Below are positions 24,200 through 33,452 of a DNA stretch of 64,000 bases, one piece after another. The notes under the pieces were generated by a model. The model did no database searches, was not told where the DNA came from, and was given only the letters and a program-made list of their open reading frames with translations. Position numbers and translations under genes: made by a program. The DNA comes from Leuconostoc gasicomitatum LMG 18811 (GTDB taxonomy: Bacteria; Bacillota; Bacilli; Lactobacillales; Lactobacillaceae): contig NC_014319.1 in NCBI RefSeq assembly GCF_000196855.1, forward strand, positions 186,001 to 250,000, given 5' to 3'. Position 1 is the stretch's first letter; each line of letters opens with the position of its first letter.

Positions 24200-26902
24200 A
24201 TGGCAGATACAATTGTAAAAAAGCCCGTAAAAAAGGTTTTGACACCTGAAGAAAAAGCAGAACTACAAATACAAGCTGAAGCAATGACAGCAGCATTAGT
24301 TGAAAAATCAAAAATAGCATTAGCAACGTTTTCGACCTATACACAGAAACAAGTCGATAAAATCGTAGCAGCGATGGCATTAGCAGGTTCAGAAAATTCT
24401 TTAGTATTAGCTCATGCAGCCTATGATGAAACTGGTCGAGGTGTTGTTGAAGATAAAGATACAAAAAATCGTTTTGCATCAGAATCTGTTTATAACGCAA
24501 TCAAGTTTGATAAGACAGTTGGTGTCATCAGCGAAGATAAAATTCAAGGGAAAGTTGAATTGGCTGCACCGTTAGGCGTCTTGGCTGGTATCGTGCCCAC
24601 AACTAACCCAACATCGACAACGATTTTCAAGTCAATGCTAACAGCTAAGACACGAAACACAATCATCTTTGCATTTCATCCACAAGCACAAAAATCATCG
24701 GCACTTGCTGCCAAAATTGTTTATGATGCAGCTGTTAAAGCTGGTGCACCTGAAAACTTTATTCAGTGGATTGAAAAGCCATCACTTTATGGTACTAGTG
24801 CGTTAATTCAAAATCATAGCATAGCATCTATTCTAGCTACTGGTGGGCCTGCAATGGTTAATGCAGCCTTGAAGTCGGGAAATCCTTCGATGGGTGTTGG
24901 TGCTGGAAACGGGGCTATTTACCTAGATGCAACAGTTGATACTGATCGTGCGGTATCTGATTTGTTATTGTCAAAGCGTTTTGATAATGGTATGATCTGT
25001 GCTACTGAGAATTCAGCAGTCATTCAAGCCCCAATTTATGATGAAGTGCTTCAAAAGATGCAGGATCAAGGTGCTTATTTAGTACCTAAAAAAGACTACA
25101 AAAAAATTGCTGATTATGTGTTTAAGCCAAATGCCGAAGGCTTTGGCATTGCTGGTCCAGTTGCTGGTATGTCAGGCCGTTGGATTGCTGAACAAGCTGG
25201 TGTGAAAATTCCTGAAGGCAAAGATGTCTTACTGTTTGAATTGGATCAAAAGAATATTGGTGAAGCTTTGTCTTCAGAAAAGTTGTCACCGTTACTTTCA
25301 ATTTATAAGGTTGAAAAGCGCGAAGAAGCTATTAAAACAGTACAATCATTGCTGAACTATCAAGGTGCCGGACACAATGCTGCTATTCAAATTGGTTCAC
25401 AAGATGATCCATTTATTAAAGAATATGCGGATGCAATTGGTGCATCACGTATCTTGGTTAACCAACCGGATTCAATCGGTGGTGTTGGCGATATCTATAC
25501 AGATGCTATGCGGCCATCATTGACGCTTGGTACCGGATCATGGGGGAAGAATTCATTGTCTCACAACTTATCAACATATGACTTGCTTAATATTAAAACA
25601 GTGGCTCGCAGACGTAACCGACCACAGTGGATTCGTTTACCTAAAGAAGTCTACTATGAAGCAAATGCAATCACTTACCTGCAAGAATTGCCATCAATTA
25701 AGCGAGCATTCATTGTTGCTGATCCTGGTATGGTTCAGTTCGGATTTGTTGGTAAAGTATTGAGCCAACTTGAATTACGTCAAGAACAGGTAGAAACAAA
25801 CATTTATGGTTCAGTTAAACCTGACCCAACCTTATCACAAGCCGTTGATATTGCCCGCCAAATGGCTGCATTTAAGCCAGATACTGTCATTTTACTTGGT
25901 GGTGGTTCAGCGCTTGATGCAGGAAAAATTGCGCGCTTCTTGTACGAATATTCAACACGTCACGAAGGCATTTTAGAAGACGAAGACGGTATCAAAGAGT
26001 TGTTCATGGAATTGCAACAAAAATTCATGGATATTCGTAAGCGTATCGTTAAGTTCTATCATGCGCGTTTGACGCAAATGGTTGCTATTCCAACAACATC
26101 TGGTACTGGTTCAGAAGTGACACCATTCGCGGTAATAACTGATGATCAAACACATGTTAAGTACCCATTGGCTGATTATGAATTGACACCCGAGGTGGCG
26201 ATTGTCGATCCAGAGTTTGTTATGACCGTGCCAAAGCGCACAGTAGCATTCTCAGGCTTAGATGCTTTGTCACATGCATTTGAATCATATGTGTCAGTTA
26301 TGGCATCAGAATTTACACGCCCTTGGGCTTTACAAGCTATCAAGTTGATTTTTGACAATTTGACAACATCGTACCAATACGATCCAAAAAATCCGACAAA
26401 AGAAGGCCAAAATGCACGCACAAAGATGCACTATGCCTCAACTTTAGCTGGTATGTCGTTTGCCAATGCGTTCTTAGGAATTAACCATTCGCTAGCCCAC
26501 AAAACTGGTGGTGAATTCGGTTTGCCTCATGGCTTGGCAATTGCAATTGCAATGCCTCATGTGATCAAATTTAATGCGGTGACTGGTAACGTTAAGCGTA
26601 CCCCTTATCCACGCTATGAAACTTACACAGCGCAAAAAGATTATGCAGATATTGCCCGTTACCTTGGATTAAAGGGTAATACGGATGCTGAGATGGTTGA
26701 TGCTTTGATTGCTGCTGTAAAAACGTTAGCTAAGTCGGTTGAAGTTGACCAAACTTTGACAGGCAATGGCGTTAAGAAAGCGGATTTAGAAAGCAACATT
26801 GATCAGTTGACAGACCTTGTTTACAATGATCAGTGCACACCAGGTAATCCACGCCAACCTAGTTTAGAAGAAATCAAACAATTGTTGAGAGATCAACTTT
26901 AA
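24200..26902 (+). CDS. adhE: Bifunctional acetaldehyde-CoA/alcohol dehydrogenase AdhE
   Basis: A 900-residue two-domain enzyme. Residues 1-460 are the aldehyde dehydrogenase half, with ALASTNPTST-like GIVPTTNPTSTTIF, GVGAGNGAIYLD and catalytic Cys267 in GMICATENSAVI. The linker is near 460-480. The iron-dependent alcohol dehydrogenase half (480-900) has LLGGGSALDAGKIARFLYE, the IPTTSGTGSEVTPFAVI segment and FGLPHGLAIAIAMPHV with metal-binding His. It converts acetyl-CoA to ethanol, regenerating two NAD+ in heterolactic fermentation, and forms spirosomes. SD AAAAGGAG precedes the ATG. It is monocistronic, with Rex-like, cre-like and sigma-A elements upstream. Confidence 0.97.
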   Translation: MADTIVKKPVKKVLTPEEKAELQIQAEAMTAALVEKSKIALATFSTYTQKQVDKIVAAMALAGSENSLVLAHAAYDETGRGVVEDKDTKNRFASESVYNAIKFDKTVGVISEDKIQGKVELAAPLGVLAGIVPTTNPTSTTIFKSMLTAKTRNTIIFAFHPQAQKSSALAAKIVYDAAVKAGAPENFIQWIEKPSLYGTSALIQNHSIASILATGGPAMVNAALKSGNPSMGVGAGNGAIYLDATVDTDRAVSDLLLSKRFDNGMICATENSAVIQAPIYDEVLQKMQDQGAYLVPKKDYKKIADYVFKPNAEGFGIAGPVAGMSGRWIAEQAGVKIPEGKDVLLFELDQKNIGEALSSEKLSPLLSIYKVEKREEAIKTVQSLLNYQGAGHNAAIQIGSQDDPFIKEYADAIGASRILVNQPDSIGGVGDIYTDAMRPSLTLGTGSWGKNSLSHNLSTYDLLNIKTVARRRNRPQWIRLPKEVYYEANAITYLQELPSIKRAFIVADPGMVQFGFVGKVLSQLELRQEQVETNIYGSVKPDPTLSQAVDIARQMAAFKPDTVILLGGGSALDAGKIARFLYEYSTRHEGILEDEDGIKELFMELQQKFMDIRKRIVKFYHARLTQMVAIPTTSGTGSEVTPFAVITDDQTHVKYPLADYELTPEVAIVDPEFVMTVPKRTVAFSGLDALSHAFESYVSVMASEFTRPWALQAIKLIFDNLTTSYQYDPKNPTKEGQNARTKMHYASTLAGMSFANAFLGINHSLAHKTGGEFGLPHGLAIAIAMPHVIKFNAVTGNVKRTPYPRYETYTAQKDYADIARYLGLKGNTDAEMVDALIAAVKTLAKSVEVDQTLTGNGVKKADLESNIDQLTDLVYNDQCTPGNPRQPSLEEIKQLLRDQL

Positions 26903-26914
26903 TTAATAAGAGAA

Positions 26915-26946
26915 AACATCAAATAATAATAGATTGATGTTTTTTT
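26915..26946 (+). terminator. adhE terminator
   Basis: AACATCAA and TTGATGTT pair around an 11-base loop, followed by a T-run. Confidence 0.85.
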
Positions 26947-27021
26947 GTTTGCAAAATACCTTAACCGTGTATATAATATATCCATAGACATTTAAAGTAC
27001 ACGAAAAAGAAGGTTTGGCAC

Positions 27022-29382
27022 ATGAAGTTTTGGAAAAGCGCAGAATGGCAACGCATTGGTAAATTACGTGGTTTAAAATTACTATTGATAGGCATTACTT
27101 TAATTCCAAGTATTTATGCGGTGATATTTTTGTCATCTCTGTGGGATGCTTATGGGAATGTTAGTCATTTACCTGTAGCTGTGGTTAATCAGGATAAAGC
27201 AGCTAAGATTAACGGCAAGACTCAGCATCTGGGATCTGATTTATCAGATAAATTAATAAAAGATCAACCTTTAAAAATAAGTGAAGTATCATATAAAAAA
27301 GCTCAAGATGGTTTAAAGCAAGGTAAATATTATATGACGATCACTATTCCAAGTGACTTTACAAGTAATGCCGGCACACTACTAAGTGGCAAACCAAATG
27401 CTTCTAAAATAACCATTGCACATAATGCAGGACAAAGTTTTATTGCTGAAAAAATGACGAGTTCAGCAGCAGCTAAAATTCAAACGAGTGTCACAAAATC
27501 GTTACAAAAAGTTTATAACGAAACAATTTTGTCAGCTACAAAATCGTCACAAAAAGGCTTGCAAGCAGGTGCTAATGGTGCAAATCAATTAAATAACGGC
27601 TTAGGTCAACTTGCCGATGGCACAAAAAAATTAAATGATGGTGCATCGTCATTAACATCTGGTTCATCAACATTGGCAGGTGGTTTGAATCAGTATACGA
27701 ATGGTGTATCGCAAGCTAACAATGGATCCAATCAACTTACTAGTGGTGCTAATTCTGCTGCTAATGGGGCTAACCAATTGGCTTCTGGAACATCTCAGTT
27801 AGCAAAAAACGCACCACAACTAGAAGCCGGGAGTCAACAACTGGCAACTGGGGCACAAGAATTATCAAAAAAGTTGCAAGAAGTTAGTGATAGTATTACA
27901 AAGGGGCAACAAGATAAACAAACGGTTGACAAATTAAACCAACTAGAAAATCTAATGACAGAGCTCACGACGGCAGTGAATAAAATTCAAATTCCTAATA
28001 GTACTATTGATACTGATGCGATGACACAAGCTGGTACCGATTTACAATCTGGTGTTCAAGGTGCAGGAATTGATGCACAAAAAATAAATGATTTAGCTAA
28101 AAATCCTAAATTTCAAGCCTTTATGGCAACTAATCCAGATATTGCCCAGCAGTTTGGGCAAACAGCTAGCGATTTAAAAGGCAATCTTGAAAAAAGTGGT
28201 CAAGCGGCCACGACATTGCAGGGACAATTGGGACAAATAAGAGATTTGTTGCCACAATTAACACGACTGCAATCGGTGTTGCCGAATCTCAAAGCAGGTT
28301 TAGCGGCTGCACAGACAGGCAACAAGCAAGCGATTGATCAATTAAATGGCAGTTTGACTCAGATTAGTCAGTTACTTGCACAACAATTCGTACCAGCTGC
28401 CAATCAACTTGCCTCAGGTGCAGCCACTTTAAATGCTGGTCAAAAACAAGTAACAGTTGCATCGTCACAACTTAATAACGGTGCCAGTCAATTAGCTAGT
28501 GGCAATTCACAACTAGCGATTGGTGCCAATCAATTAAATAACGGACTGGGTCAATTGCATAACAAAAGCGGTGCATTAAATAGTGGCGCTAGCCAGTTGA
28601 ATAGCGGGGCTCAACAGTTAACAACGGGTACGTCACAGGCCATGTCGGCATTAGGTCAAGCACAAAATGGCGCACAGACATTGGCATCTAAAATGGCTGA
28701 TGGTGCTGTTAAACTTGAAGCAGTACATGGTAATAAAGATAATGTTAATGCATTAACAAATCCTGTTAAAAGCGCACAAACGAATTTATCAACGGTACAA
28801 AATAATGGGACAGGTATGGCACCTTACATGATGTCTGTTGGTCTGTTCGTTGGTATGATTACACTAAGCACAATCTACGACTTTATGACTGTAGCCAAGA
28901 AACCACGTAGTGGTATCGCATGGTGGGCAGATAAACAAACTGTTAACTTTCCAGTGTGGATAGGTCAAGCGCTCGTGATGACAACGTTGTTAGTGTTAAT
29001 AGACGGCCTAAATGCAGCGCGACCTGTGATGGTCTTTGTTGTAGCCTTGGTAGCAGCATTCTCATTTAATCAATTAGTGTTGTTTTTCAATGTGTTATTT
29101 GGCAAACTTGGATCAGGTATTATGCTAGTTCTGATGGTACTTCAATTGAGTGCTAGTGCTGGATCGTATCCGATAGAACTATCAAATGAATTCTTTAGAA
29201 CAATACATCCATGGGTACCAATGACATATTCAGTTCATGCATTTCGTGAAACAATTTCTATTGGTGGCAGTGTTGCCAACGACTTAACTATTTTATTAAT
29301 CATTGGTCTTGTATCAATGGTGTTAACTTGGGGTGTTTATCATTGGAAATTACGCCATAATCAAATGATTTGGTCGGCCTAG
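27022..29382 (+). CDS. yhgE: YhgE/Pip domain membrane protein
   Basis: A 786-residue protein. The N-terminal span (about 15-40; LLIGITLIPSIYAVIFLSSLWD) is followed by an extracellular domain with VVNQDKAA. A long stretch (about 180-590) of degenerate LxxGxxQLxxG repeats such as LNNGLGQLADGTKKLNDG probably forms a helical rod, interrupted by a coiled-coil-like block. Five to six C-terminal spans resemble an ABC-2 permease (640-786). YhgE/Pip relatives act as phage receptors (Lactococcus Pip) or in type VII-linked secretion; the role here is unknown. An Rrf2 regulator follows directly and is probably co-transcribed. Confidence 0.85.
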   Translation: MKFWKSAEWQRIGKLRGLKLLLIGITLIPSIYAVIFLSSLWDAYGNVSHLPVAVVNQDKAAKINGKTQHLGSDLSDKLIKDQPLKISEVSYKKAQDGLKQGKYYMTITIPSDFTSNAGTLLSGKPNASKITIAHNAGQSFIAEKMTSSAAAKIQTSVTKSLQKVYNETILSATKSSQKGLQAGANGANQLNNGLGQLADGTKKLNDGASSLTSGSSTLAGGLNQYTNGVSQANNGSNQLTSGANSAANGANQLASGTSQLAKNAPQLEAGSQQLATGAQELSKKLQEVSDSITKGQQDKQTVDKLNQLENLMTELTTAVNKIQIPNSTIDTDAMTQAGTDLQSGVQGAGIDAQKINDLAKNPKFQAFMATNPDIAQQFGQTASDLKGNLEKSGQAATTLQGQLGQIRDLLPQLTRLQSVLPNLKAGLAAAQTGNKQAIDQLNGSLTQISQLLAQQFVPAANQLASGAATLNAGQKQVTVASSQLNNGASQLASGNSQLAIGANQLNNGLGQLHNKSGALNSGASQLNSGAQQLTTGTSQAMSALGQAQNGAQTLASKMADGAVKLEAVHGNKDNVNALTNPVKSAQTNLSTVQNNGTGMAPYMMSVGLFVGMITLSTIYDFMTVAKKPRSGIAWWADKQTVNFPVWIGQALVMTTLLVLIDGLNAARPVMVFVVALVAAFSFNQLVLFFNVLFGKLGSGIMLVLMVLQLSASAGSYPIELSNEFFRTIHPWVPMTYSVHAFRETISIGGSVANDLTILLIIGLVSMVLTWGVYHWKLRHNQMIWSA

Positions 29383-29413
29383 GATAATTAGATTGCAATG
29401 TTTGGAGGAAATT

Positions 29414-29920
29414 ATGAAAATGTCACATGCAGTGGAACAAAGCTTAGTCGTCTTAGTGATGCTAGCTTTGCAAAAAGATGACTTACCGGTTAAAAGTTAT
29501 TTATTGAGCGATCGACTAGAAGTTTCTGAATCATATTTAAAAAAGACGATGCGAAAGCTAGTTGTAGCTGGTATTGTTCAGGCAATTGCTAGCAAAGAAG
29601 GCGGATTCAGATTGGCACGACCAATTTCTAAAATTACATTGTTGGATGTTTATCAAGCAATTGAGGGCATAGGTAGTTTCATTCATTCAACACAACTCGC
29701 TGACCGAATTTTTTTAAGCCAACAATCAAACAAGCGTATAGAAGATGTGCAACAAGCGCTAGAAGTTGCTACAAACGATGTGTTGACAGTTTTTAACGAG
29801 GCGGAGCAGGATTTTAAAAATAGACTACAAAATTATACAATTGCTAAACTTTTAGGACATATTAATGTTGATGGTTTTGATAAAATTGATTGGCGACAAG
29901 TTCACTTCACTGTTAATTAA
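29414..29920 (+). CDS. Rrf2 family transcriptional regulator
   Basis: A 168-residue protein with an N-terminal winged helix: LLSDRLEVSESYLKKTMRKL, followed by the wing SKEGGFRLARPISKITLLDVYQAIEG that defines Rrf2. It has no cysteine at all, so it cannot be an iron-sulfur sensor of the IscR/NsrR kind. TTGGAGG five bases before ATG 29414 sets the start, over an upstream in-frame TTG. It follows yhgE by 31 bases and probably autoregulates that pair (inference). Confidence 0.85.
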   Translation: MKMSHAVEQSLVVLVMLALQKDDLPVKSYLLSDRLEVSESYLKKTMRKLVVAGIVQAIASKEGGFRLARPISKITLLDVYQAIEGIGSFIHSTQLADRIFLSQQSNKRIEDVQQALEVATNDVLTVFNEAEQDFKNRLQNYTIAKLLGHINVDGFDKIDWRQVHFTVN

Positions 29921-29942
29921 CGACTGTATGGTCGTTTTTTTT
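29919..29942 (+). terminator. Terminator after the Rrf2 gene
   Basis: AACGAC-TGTATG-GTCGTT and an eight-T run, overlapping the end of the coding region. Confidence 0.85.
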
Positions 29943-30024
29943 ATTTGGTAGCAAATTTTTAGAGTGTTAGATTGACAGTTATAATGACATGATCATTTTT
30001 CAGCATAATAGTTTACAAAGTGTG

Positions 30025-30034
30025 TCGTATACGA
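30025..30034. promoter_or_regulatory. Palindromic candidate operator before the MarR gene
   Basis: TCGTATACGA is a perfect 10-base palindrome 36 bases upstream of the MarR-type ATG. Its position suits autorepression; it does not match the OhrR TACAATT consensus. Confidence 0.45.
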
Positions 30035-30069
30035 TATACTTTTGGTATAGAAAAATGTCAGGAGCTAAC

Positions 30070-30525
30070 ATGGTGCAAGAAGAACTACTATATGATGAGT
30101 TGTGTTTATCAGTTTATAACACAAATCGTTATTTCCACCGATTGTATGATCGCGTTTTGGATCAATATGACTTGTCGTATTTACAATATATGAGCTTACT
30201 GATTATTCACCAGCGCGACGCATTAAAAATGATGGATATTGGTACGGTATTAGAACTATCAAGTAATACACTCACTCCGGTTATTGATAAGCTTGTCCAA
30301 AAAGGTTGGGTTTTAAAAGTTCAAAGTGTAACGGATAAACGCGTCAAAGTTTTGGCAATGGCCGATGATAAACAACAATTATTTCAAAAAATTCTTGGAG
30401 AAATTGATGACATACGCGATGCGTTACTGCAACGTAGTGGTCGGCCGTTAGCTGACGTGCTCCGAGAAAACCAAGCGCTCAACCACGTTTTAGAAAGTAT
30501 GTTAGCAGAAAAGGAAGAAAAATAG
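30070..30525 (+). CDS. MarR family regulator, OhrR-like redox sensor
   Basis: A 151-residue winged-helix protein. The N-terminus LLYDELCLSVYNTNRYFHRL followed by LSYLQYMSLLII aligns with OhrR, whose single reactive cysteine (C15) corresponds to C12 here. The recognition part is SSNTLTPVIDKLVQKGWV and the wing is KRVKVLAM. It probably senses oxidants or electrophiles through C12 (inference). AGGAG five bases before ATG 30070 sets the start. It heads a four-gene operon with two NAD(P)H/flavin-type oxidoreductases; its TAG abuts the next ATG. Confidence 0.82.
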   Translation: MVQEELLYDELCLSVYNTNRYFHRLYDRVLDQYDLSYLQYMSLLIIHQRDALKMMDIGTVLELSSNTLTPVIDKLVQKGWVLKVQSVTDKRVKVLAMADDKQQLFQKILGEIDDIRDALLQRSGRPLADVLRENQALNHVLESMLAEKEEK

Positions 30526-31866
30526 ATGATGTATGATGTAATTTTTATTGGTAGTGGACATGCTGCTTGGCATGGTGCGCAGACACTGGCACGTGCTGGT
30601 AAAAAAGTGGCACTCGTTGAAGAAAATAAAGTTGCTGGTACATGCACAAATTTTGGTTGCAATGCCAAAATTTTGCTTGATGGGCCAGCTGAAATGATTC
30701 ATCACTTGAATCATTATCATGGTATTGGAATTAACGAGACACCAGATATTGTTTGGCCAGAATTGATGGCATACAAGCATGAAGTCATTGATCCATTATC
30801 AGACGGATTAGCACACATGTTGTCAGTGGATGGGATCGATATTATTTCCGGTCATGCAAAATTTGTCGATGCCAATACTGTGAAAGTTACTGGCGAATCA
30901 TATACAGCTGAGCAATTTGTTATTGCAACTGGGCAACGTCCGGCTAAGCTACCAATTACTGGTGCTGAATTAACACATGACAGCACGGATTTCTTAGACT
31001 TGCCCGACATGCCAAAATCAATGGTGTTCATTGGTGCGGGTTACATTGCCATGGAATTTGCGTCAATTGCGCATGCTGCTGGTAGCAAAGTGACGTTGAT
31101 TGAATATGGGAACCGCGCATTAAATGGTTTTGATGCTGATTATGCGCAGACCGTCGTGGCTGACATGACTGAGAAGGGTATCACTTTTGCCTTTAATCAT
31201 GCGGTATCTGAGGTATCACAACTTGAAAACGGACAGTATCTTGTGACAACAGCACAAGGCGACACCTACCAAGTTGATTATGTGATGGATACGACCGGTC
31301 GCGTGGCGAACATATCAGATCTTGGTTTGAATGAAATTGGTGTTGATTCTGATCGTCAAGGTGTCTTAGTTGATAACCACTTACAAACAACCGTAGCTAA
31401 TATTTATGCGAGTGGCGACGTGATTTCCAAGTCAATTGCACGTTTAACACCGACAGCAACTTTTGAATCACATTATATTGCGCGGGTCTTGCTGGGAGAT
31501 CAGACGCCAATTACTTATCCGGTTGTCCCAACAGTTGCCTTCACATTACCACGTGTGGCACAGGTCGGCGTGACAACTGCTGAAGCGGACAAACGACCAG
31601 ATTTAACAATTATTGAAATTCCTTATGGTCAAATGATGCGTTTTCAGACACTAAATGATGTGCACGCAGCGATAAAAATTGTCATAAACCAAGACAAACA
31701 ATTAGTTGGGGCGGCGTTAATAGGTGATTTTGCACCTGAAGTCATCAATGCATTGGTTCCAGTGATTAACAAACAATATACGAGTGACGACATCAAATCT
31801 CAAGTTTTTGCTTTTCCAACGCACACAGGAGTTGTGTTGCCGATGATTGCAAATTATTTATCTTAA
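30526..31866 (+). CDS. Class I pyridine nucleotide-disulfide oxidoreductase (glutathione/mycothione reductase-like)
   Basis: A 446-residue flavoprotein. The FAD-binding motif is FIGSGHAAWHGA (residues 7-18), the redox pair is C40 and C45 in GTCTNFGCNAK, and the NAD(P)H motif is FIGAGYIAMEFASIA near 170. The second FAD motif is IYASGDV. The C-terminal dimerisation domain ends FAFPTHTGVVLPM, where classical members have HPTxxE, so the partner His-Glu dyad is altered. It may be a coenzyme A/glutathione-type disulfide reductase or a metal/quinone reductase; the substrate is uncertain. It directly follows the MarR gene. Confidence 0.8.
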   Translation: MMYDVIFIGSGHAAWHGAQTLARAGKKVALVEENKVAGTCTNFGCNAKILLDGPAEMIHHLNHYHGIGINETPDIVWPELMAYKHEVIDPLSDGLAHMLSVDGIDIISGHAKFVDANTVKVTGESYTAEQFVIATGQRPAKLPITGAELTHDSTDFLDLPDMPKSMVFIGAGYIAMEFASIAHAAGSKVTLIEYGNRALNGFDADYAQTVVADMTEKGITFAFNHAVSEVSQLENGQYLVTTAQGDTYQVDYVMDTTGRVANISDLGLNEIGVDSDRQGVLVDNHLQTTVANIYASGDVISKSIARLTPTATFESHYIARVLLGDQTPITYPVVPTVAFTLPRVAQVGVTTAEADKRPDLTIIEIPYGQMMRFQTLNDVHAAIKIVINQDKQLVGAALIGDFAPEVINALVPVINKQYTSDDIKSQVFAFPTHTGVVLPMIANYLS

Positions 31867-31884
31867 ACGTGAGGAAAAACGCAT

Positions 31885-32841
31885 ATGAAAGCAGCAGTGA
31901 TTCATCAATATGGTGATAGTAGCCAGTTAGAAGTCAGTGATATAGCAGTTCCAGCAATTAAGGCAGATGAAGTCTTAGTTGAAAACATGGCAACTAGTAT
32001 TAATCCAATCGACTATAAAGCGCGCCAAGGGTTGTTACAAGGTATGTTTCAATGGCAATTTCCAGTTGTGTTAGGCTGGGATATTGCCGGTAGAATTATT
32101 GCAGTTGGTGATGATGTCCATGATTTTCATGTTGGGGATGCCATTTTTGCACGACCTGATATTGACCCGATAGGAAAAAATGGCACGTATGCCGAATATA
32201 CTGCGGTTAAGGCAGATAAGTTAGCGCGTAAACCGGACAATATTAGTTTTGAAGCAGCTGCAGCTGTCCCATTGGCTGGTTTAACAGCATTACAAATATT
32301 ACGTCAATTACAAGTTAAGGCTGGTCAAAAAGTTCTCATCCAAGCTGGTGCAGGCGGTGTGGGTATTTATGCCATTCAACTCGCTAAAAAGCTAGGTGCG
32401 TATGTTGCCACGACAGCAAGCCAAAGCAATCGTGATTTTGTCACTAGTTTAGGTGCTGATCGTGTGATTGACTACCATCAAGGAACTATAGCAGAGGTAT
32501 TATCAGATTATGATGCCGTATTTGATATGGTTGGTGATATTGATAATGGCATTGCTATTTTGAAACCCGGCGGTCATTTTGTGACAATTTCAGCAACACT
32601 TACTGAGGCCCAAAAGCAAACCGCTAATAAGACAGTTTCAGAAGGTTGGCTTGAGACAAACGGCCAGGATTTAGCTATCTTAGCTGATGCGATTACTGAT
32701 GGCACTTTAGAAATTGTGGTGGATTCAGTATACCCACTGACAACAGACGGAATACGAGCAGCACATGAACGTAGCGAAACACATCATGCGCGTGGTAAAA
32801 TTGTTGTTAAGGTTAAAGTAACTGAACTAGAGGGAGAATAA
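31885..32841 (+). CDS. NADPH:quinone oxidoreductase (zinc-independent MDR family)
   Basis: A 318-residue zeta-crystallin-like reductase. The N-terminal GroES-like domain has SINPIDYKARQGL and VLGWDIAGRIIAVGDDV. The Rossmann domain has AGLTALQIL and the cofactor loop IQAGAGGVGIYAIQLAKKLGA. It ends in the typical HARGKIVVKV. There are no zinc-ligand cysteines. It reduces quinones or alpha,beta-unsaturated carbonyls with NADPH. SD GTGAGG precedes the ATG. Its stop is immediately followed by the next ATG, so it sits inside the MarR-led operon, which supports a role in electrophile defence. Confidence 0.85.
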   Translation: MKAAVIHQYGDSSQLEVSDIAVPAIKADEVLVENMATSINPIDYKARQGLLQGMFQWQFPVVLGWDIAGRIIAVGDDVHDFHVGDAIFARPDIDPIGKNGTYAEYTAVKADKLARKPDNISFEAAAAVPLAGLTALQILRQLQVKAGQKVLIQAGAGGVGIYAIQLAKKLGAYVATTASQSNRDFVTSLGADRVIDYHQGTIAEVLSDYDAVFDMVGDIDNGIAILKPGGHFVTISATLTEAQKQTANKTVSEGWLETNGQDLAILADAITDGTLEIVVDSVYPLTTDGIRAAHERSETHHARGKIVVKVKVTELEGE

Positions 32842-33201
32842 ATGTTTGCATATATTATTACAGGATTGGTCGCAATAGAGGCAATTGTTATTATGGTTGT
32901 TGAAATGTTTGGTTCATCAAAACAACAAGCGGAAGCTTTTGAATTGGAAGAATCTTTTGTGAAAATACCAGAAGTGAAGTCATTATTGGGAAATCAAGGT
33001 GTCTATAATGGGCTGTTTGGTGCTTTGATTTTTGCCACAATGTTCCTATTAACTGGACCACAACAAATTTTGATGTTGCAATTAGAAATGCTATTTATTT
33101 TGATTGCAGCGATTTATGGTAGTTTAACTGCTGCTCGTAAAATTATTTTAGTTCAAGGTTTACCAGCTGCAATTGCTTTGCTTGTGTTGTACTTGAAGTA
33201 A
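32842..33201 (+). CDS. DUF1304 family membrane protein
   Basis: A 119-residue protein with four predicted spans. It shows the DUF1304 pattern: an N-terminal span with an acidic AIEAIVIMVVEMFG, NQGVYNGLFGALIF in span 2 and a C-terminal hydrophobic hairpin. Function is unknown. Its ATG directly follows the stop of the quinone reductase gene, with SD GAGGGAG inside that gene. Last gene of the operon; no clear terminator is seen at once, but a hairpin with a T-run lies about 210 bases downstream. Confidence 0.8.
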   Translation: MFAYIITGLVAIEAIVIMVVEMFGSSKQQAEAFELEESFVKIPEVKSLLGNQGVYNGLFGALIFATMFLLTGPQQILMLQLEMLFILIAAIYGSLTAARKIILVQGLPAAIALLVLYLK

Positions 33202-33414
33202 AAGTTTAACTTTTTCAGAGGGATATGTGGAAAGAATAAAGTCAGTTAATGTTTTGATTAAAAATGTAGAATCTGCTGACTAGCTTAGTGAAAAATTATC
33301 TAGTATATATGATTATGGAACCTGTTGTGTTGTCACAAAATTTTTCATAGTTAAGAAATTATTAATATGCTATATAATGTTGAGAACTAAACGATGAGAA
33401 TGCGATAGTTTGTT

Positions 33415-33452
33415 CGTTGTTTGTATTAATTTAATACAAATAACGATTTTTT
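33415..33452 (+). terminator. Hairpin with T-run; end of the upstream operon or of a small RNA
   Basis: CGTT-G-TTTGTATTAA pairs with TTAATACAAA-T-AACG (one mismatch) and is followed by TTTTTT. A TATAAT at 33373-33378 with a TTAAGA 16 bases before it lies upstream, so a transcript of about 70 bases could end here. Confidence 0.6.
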
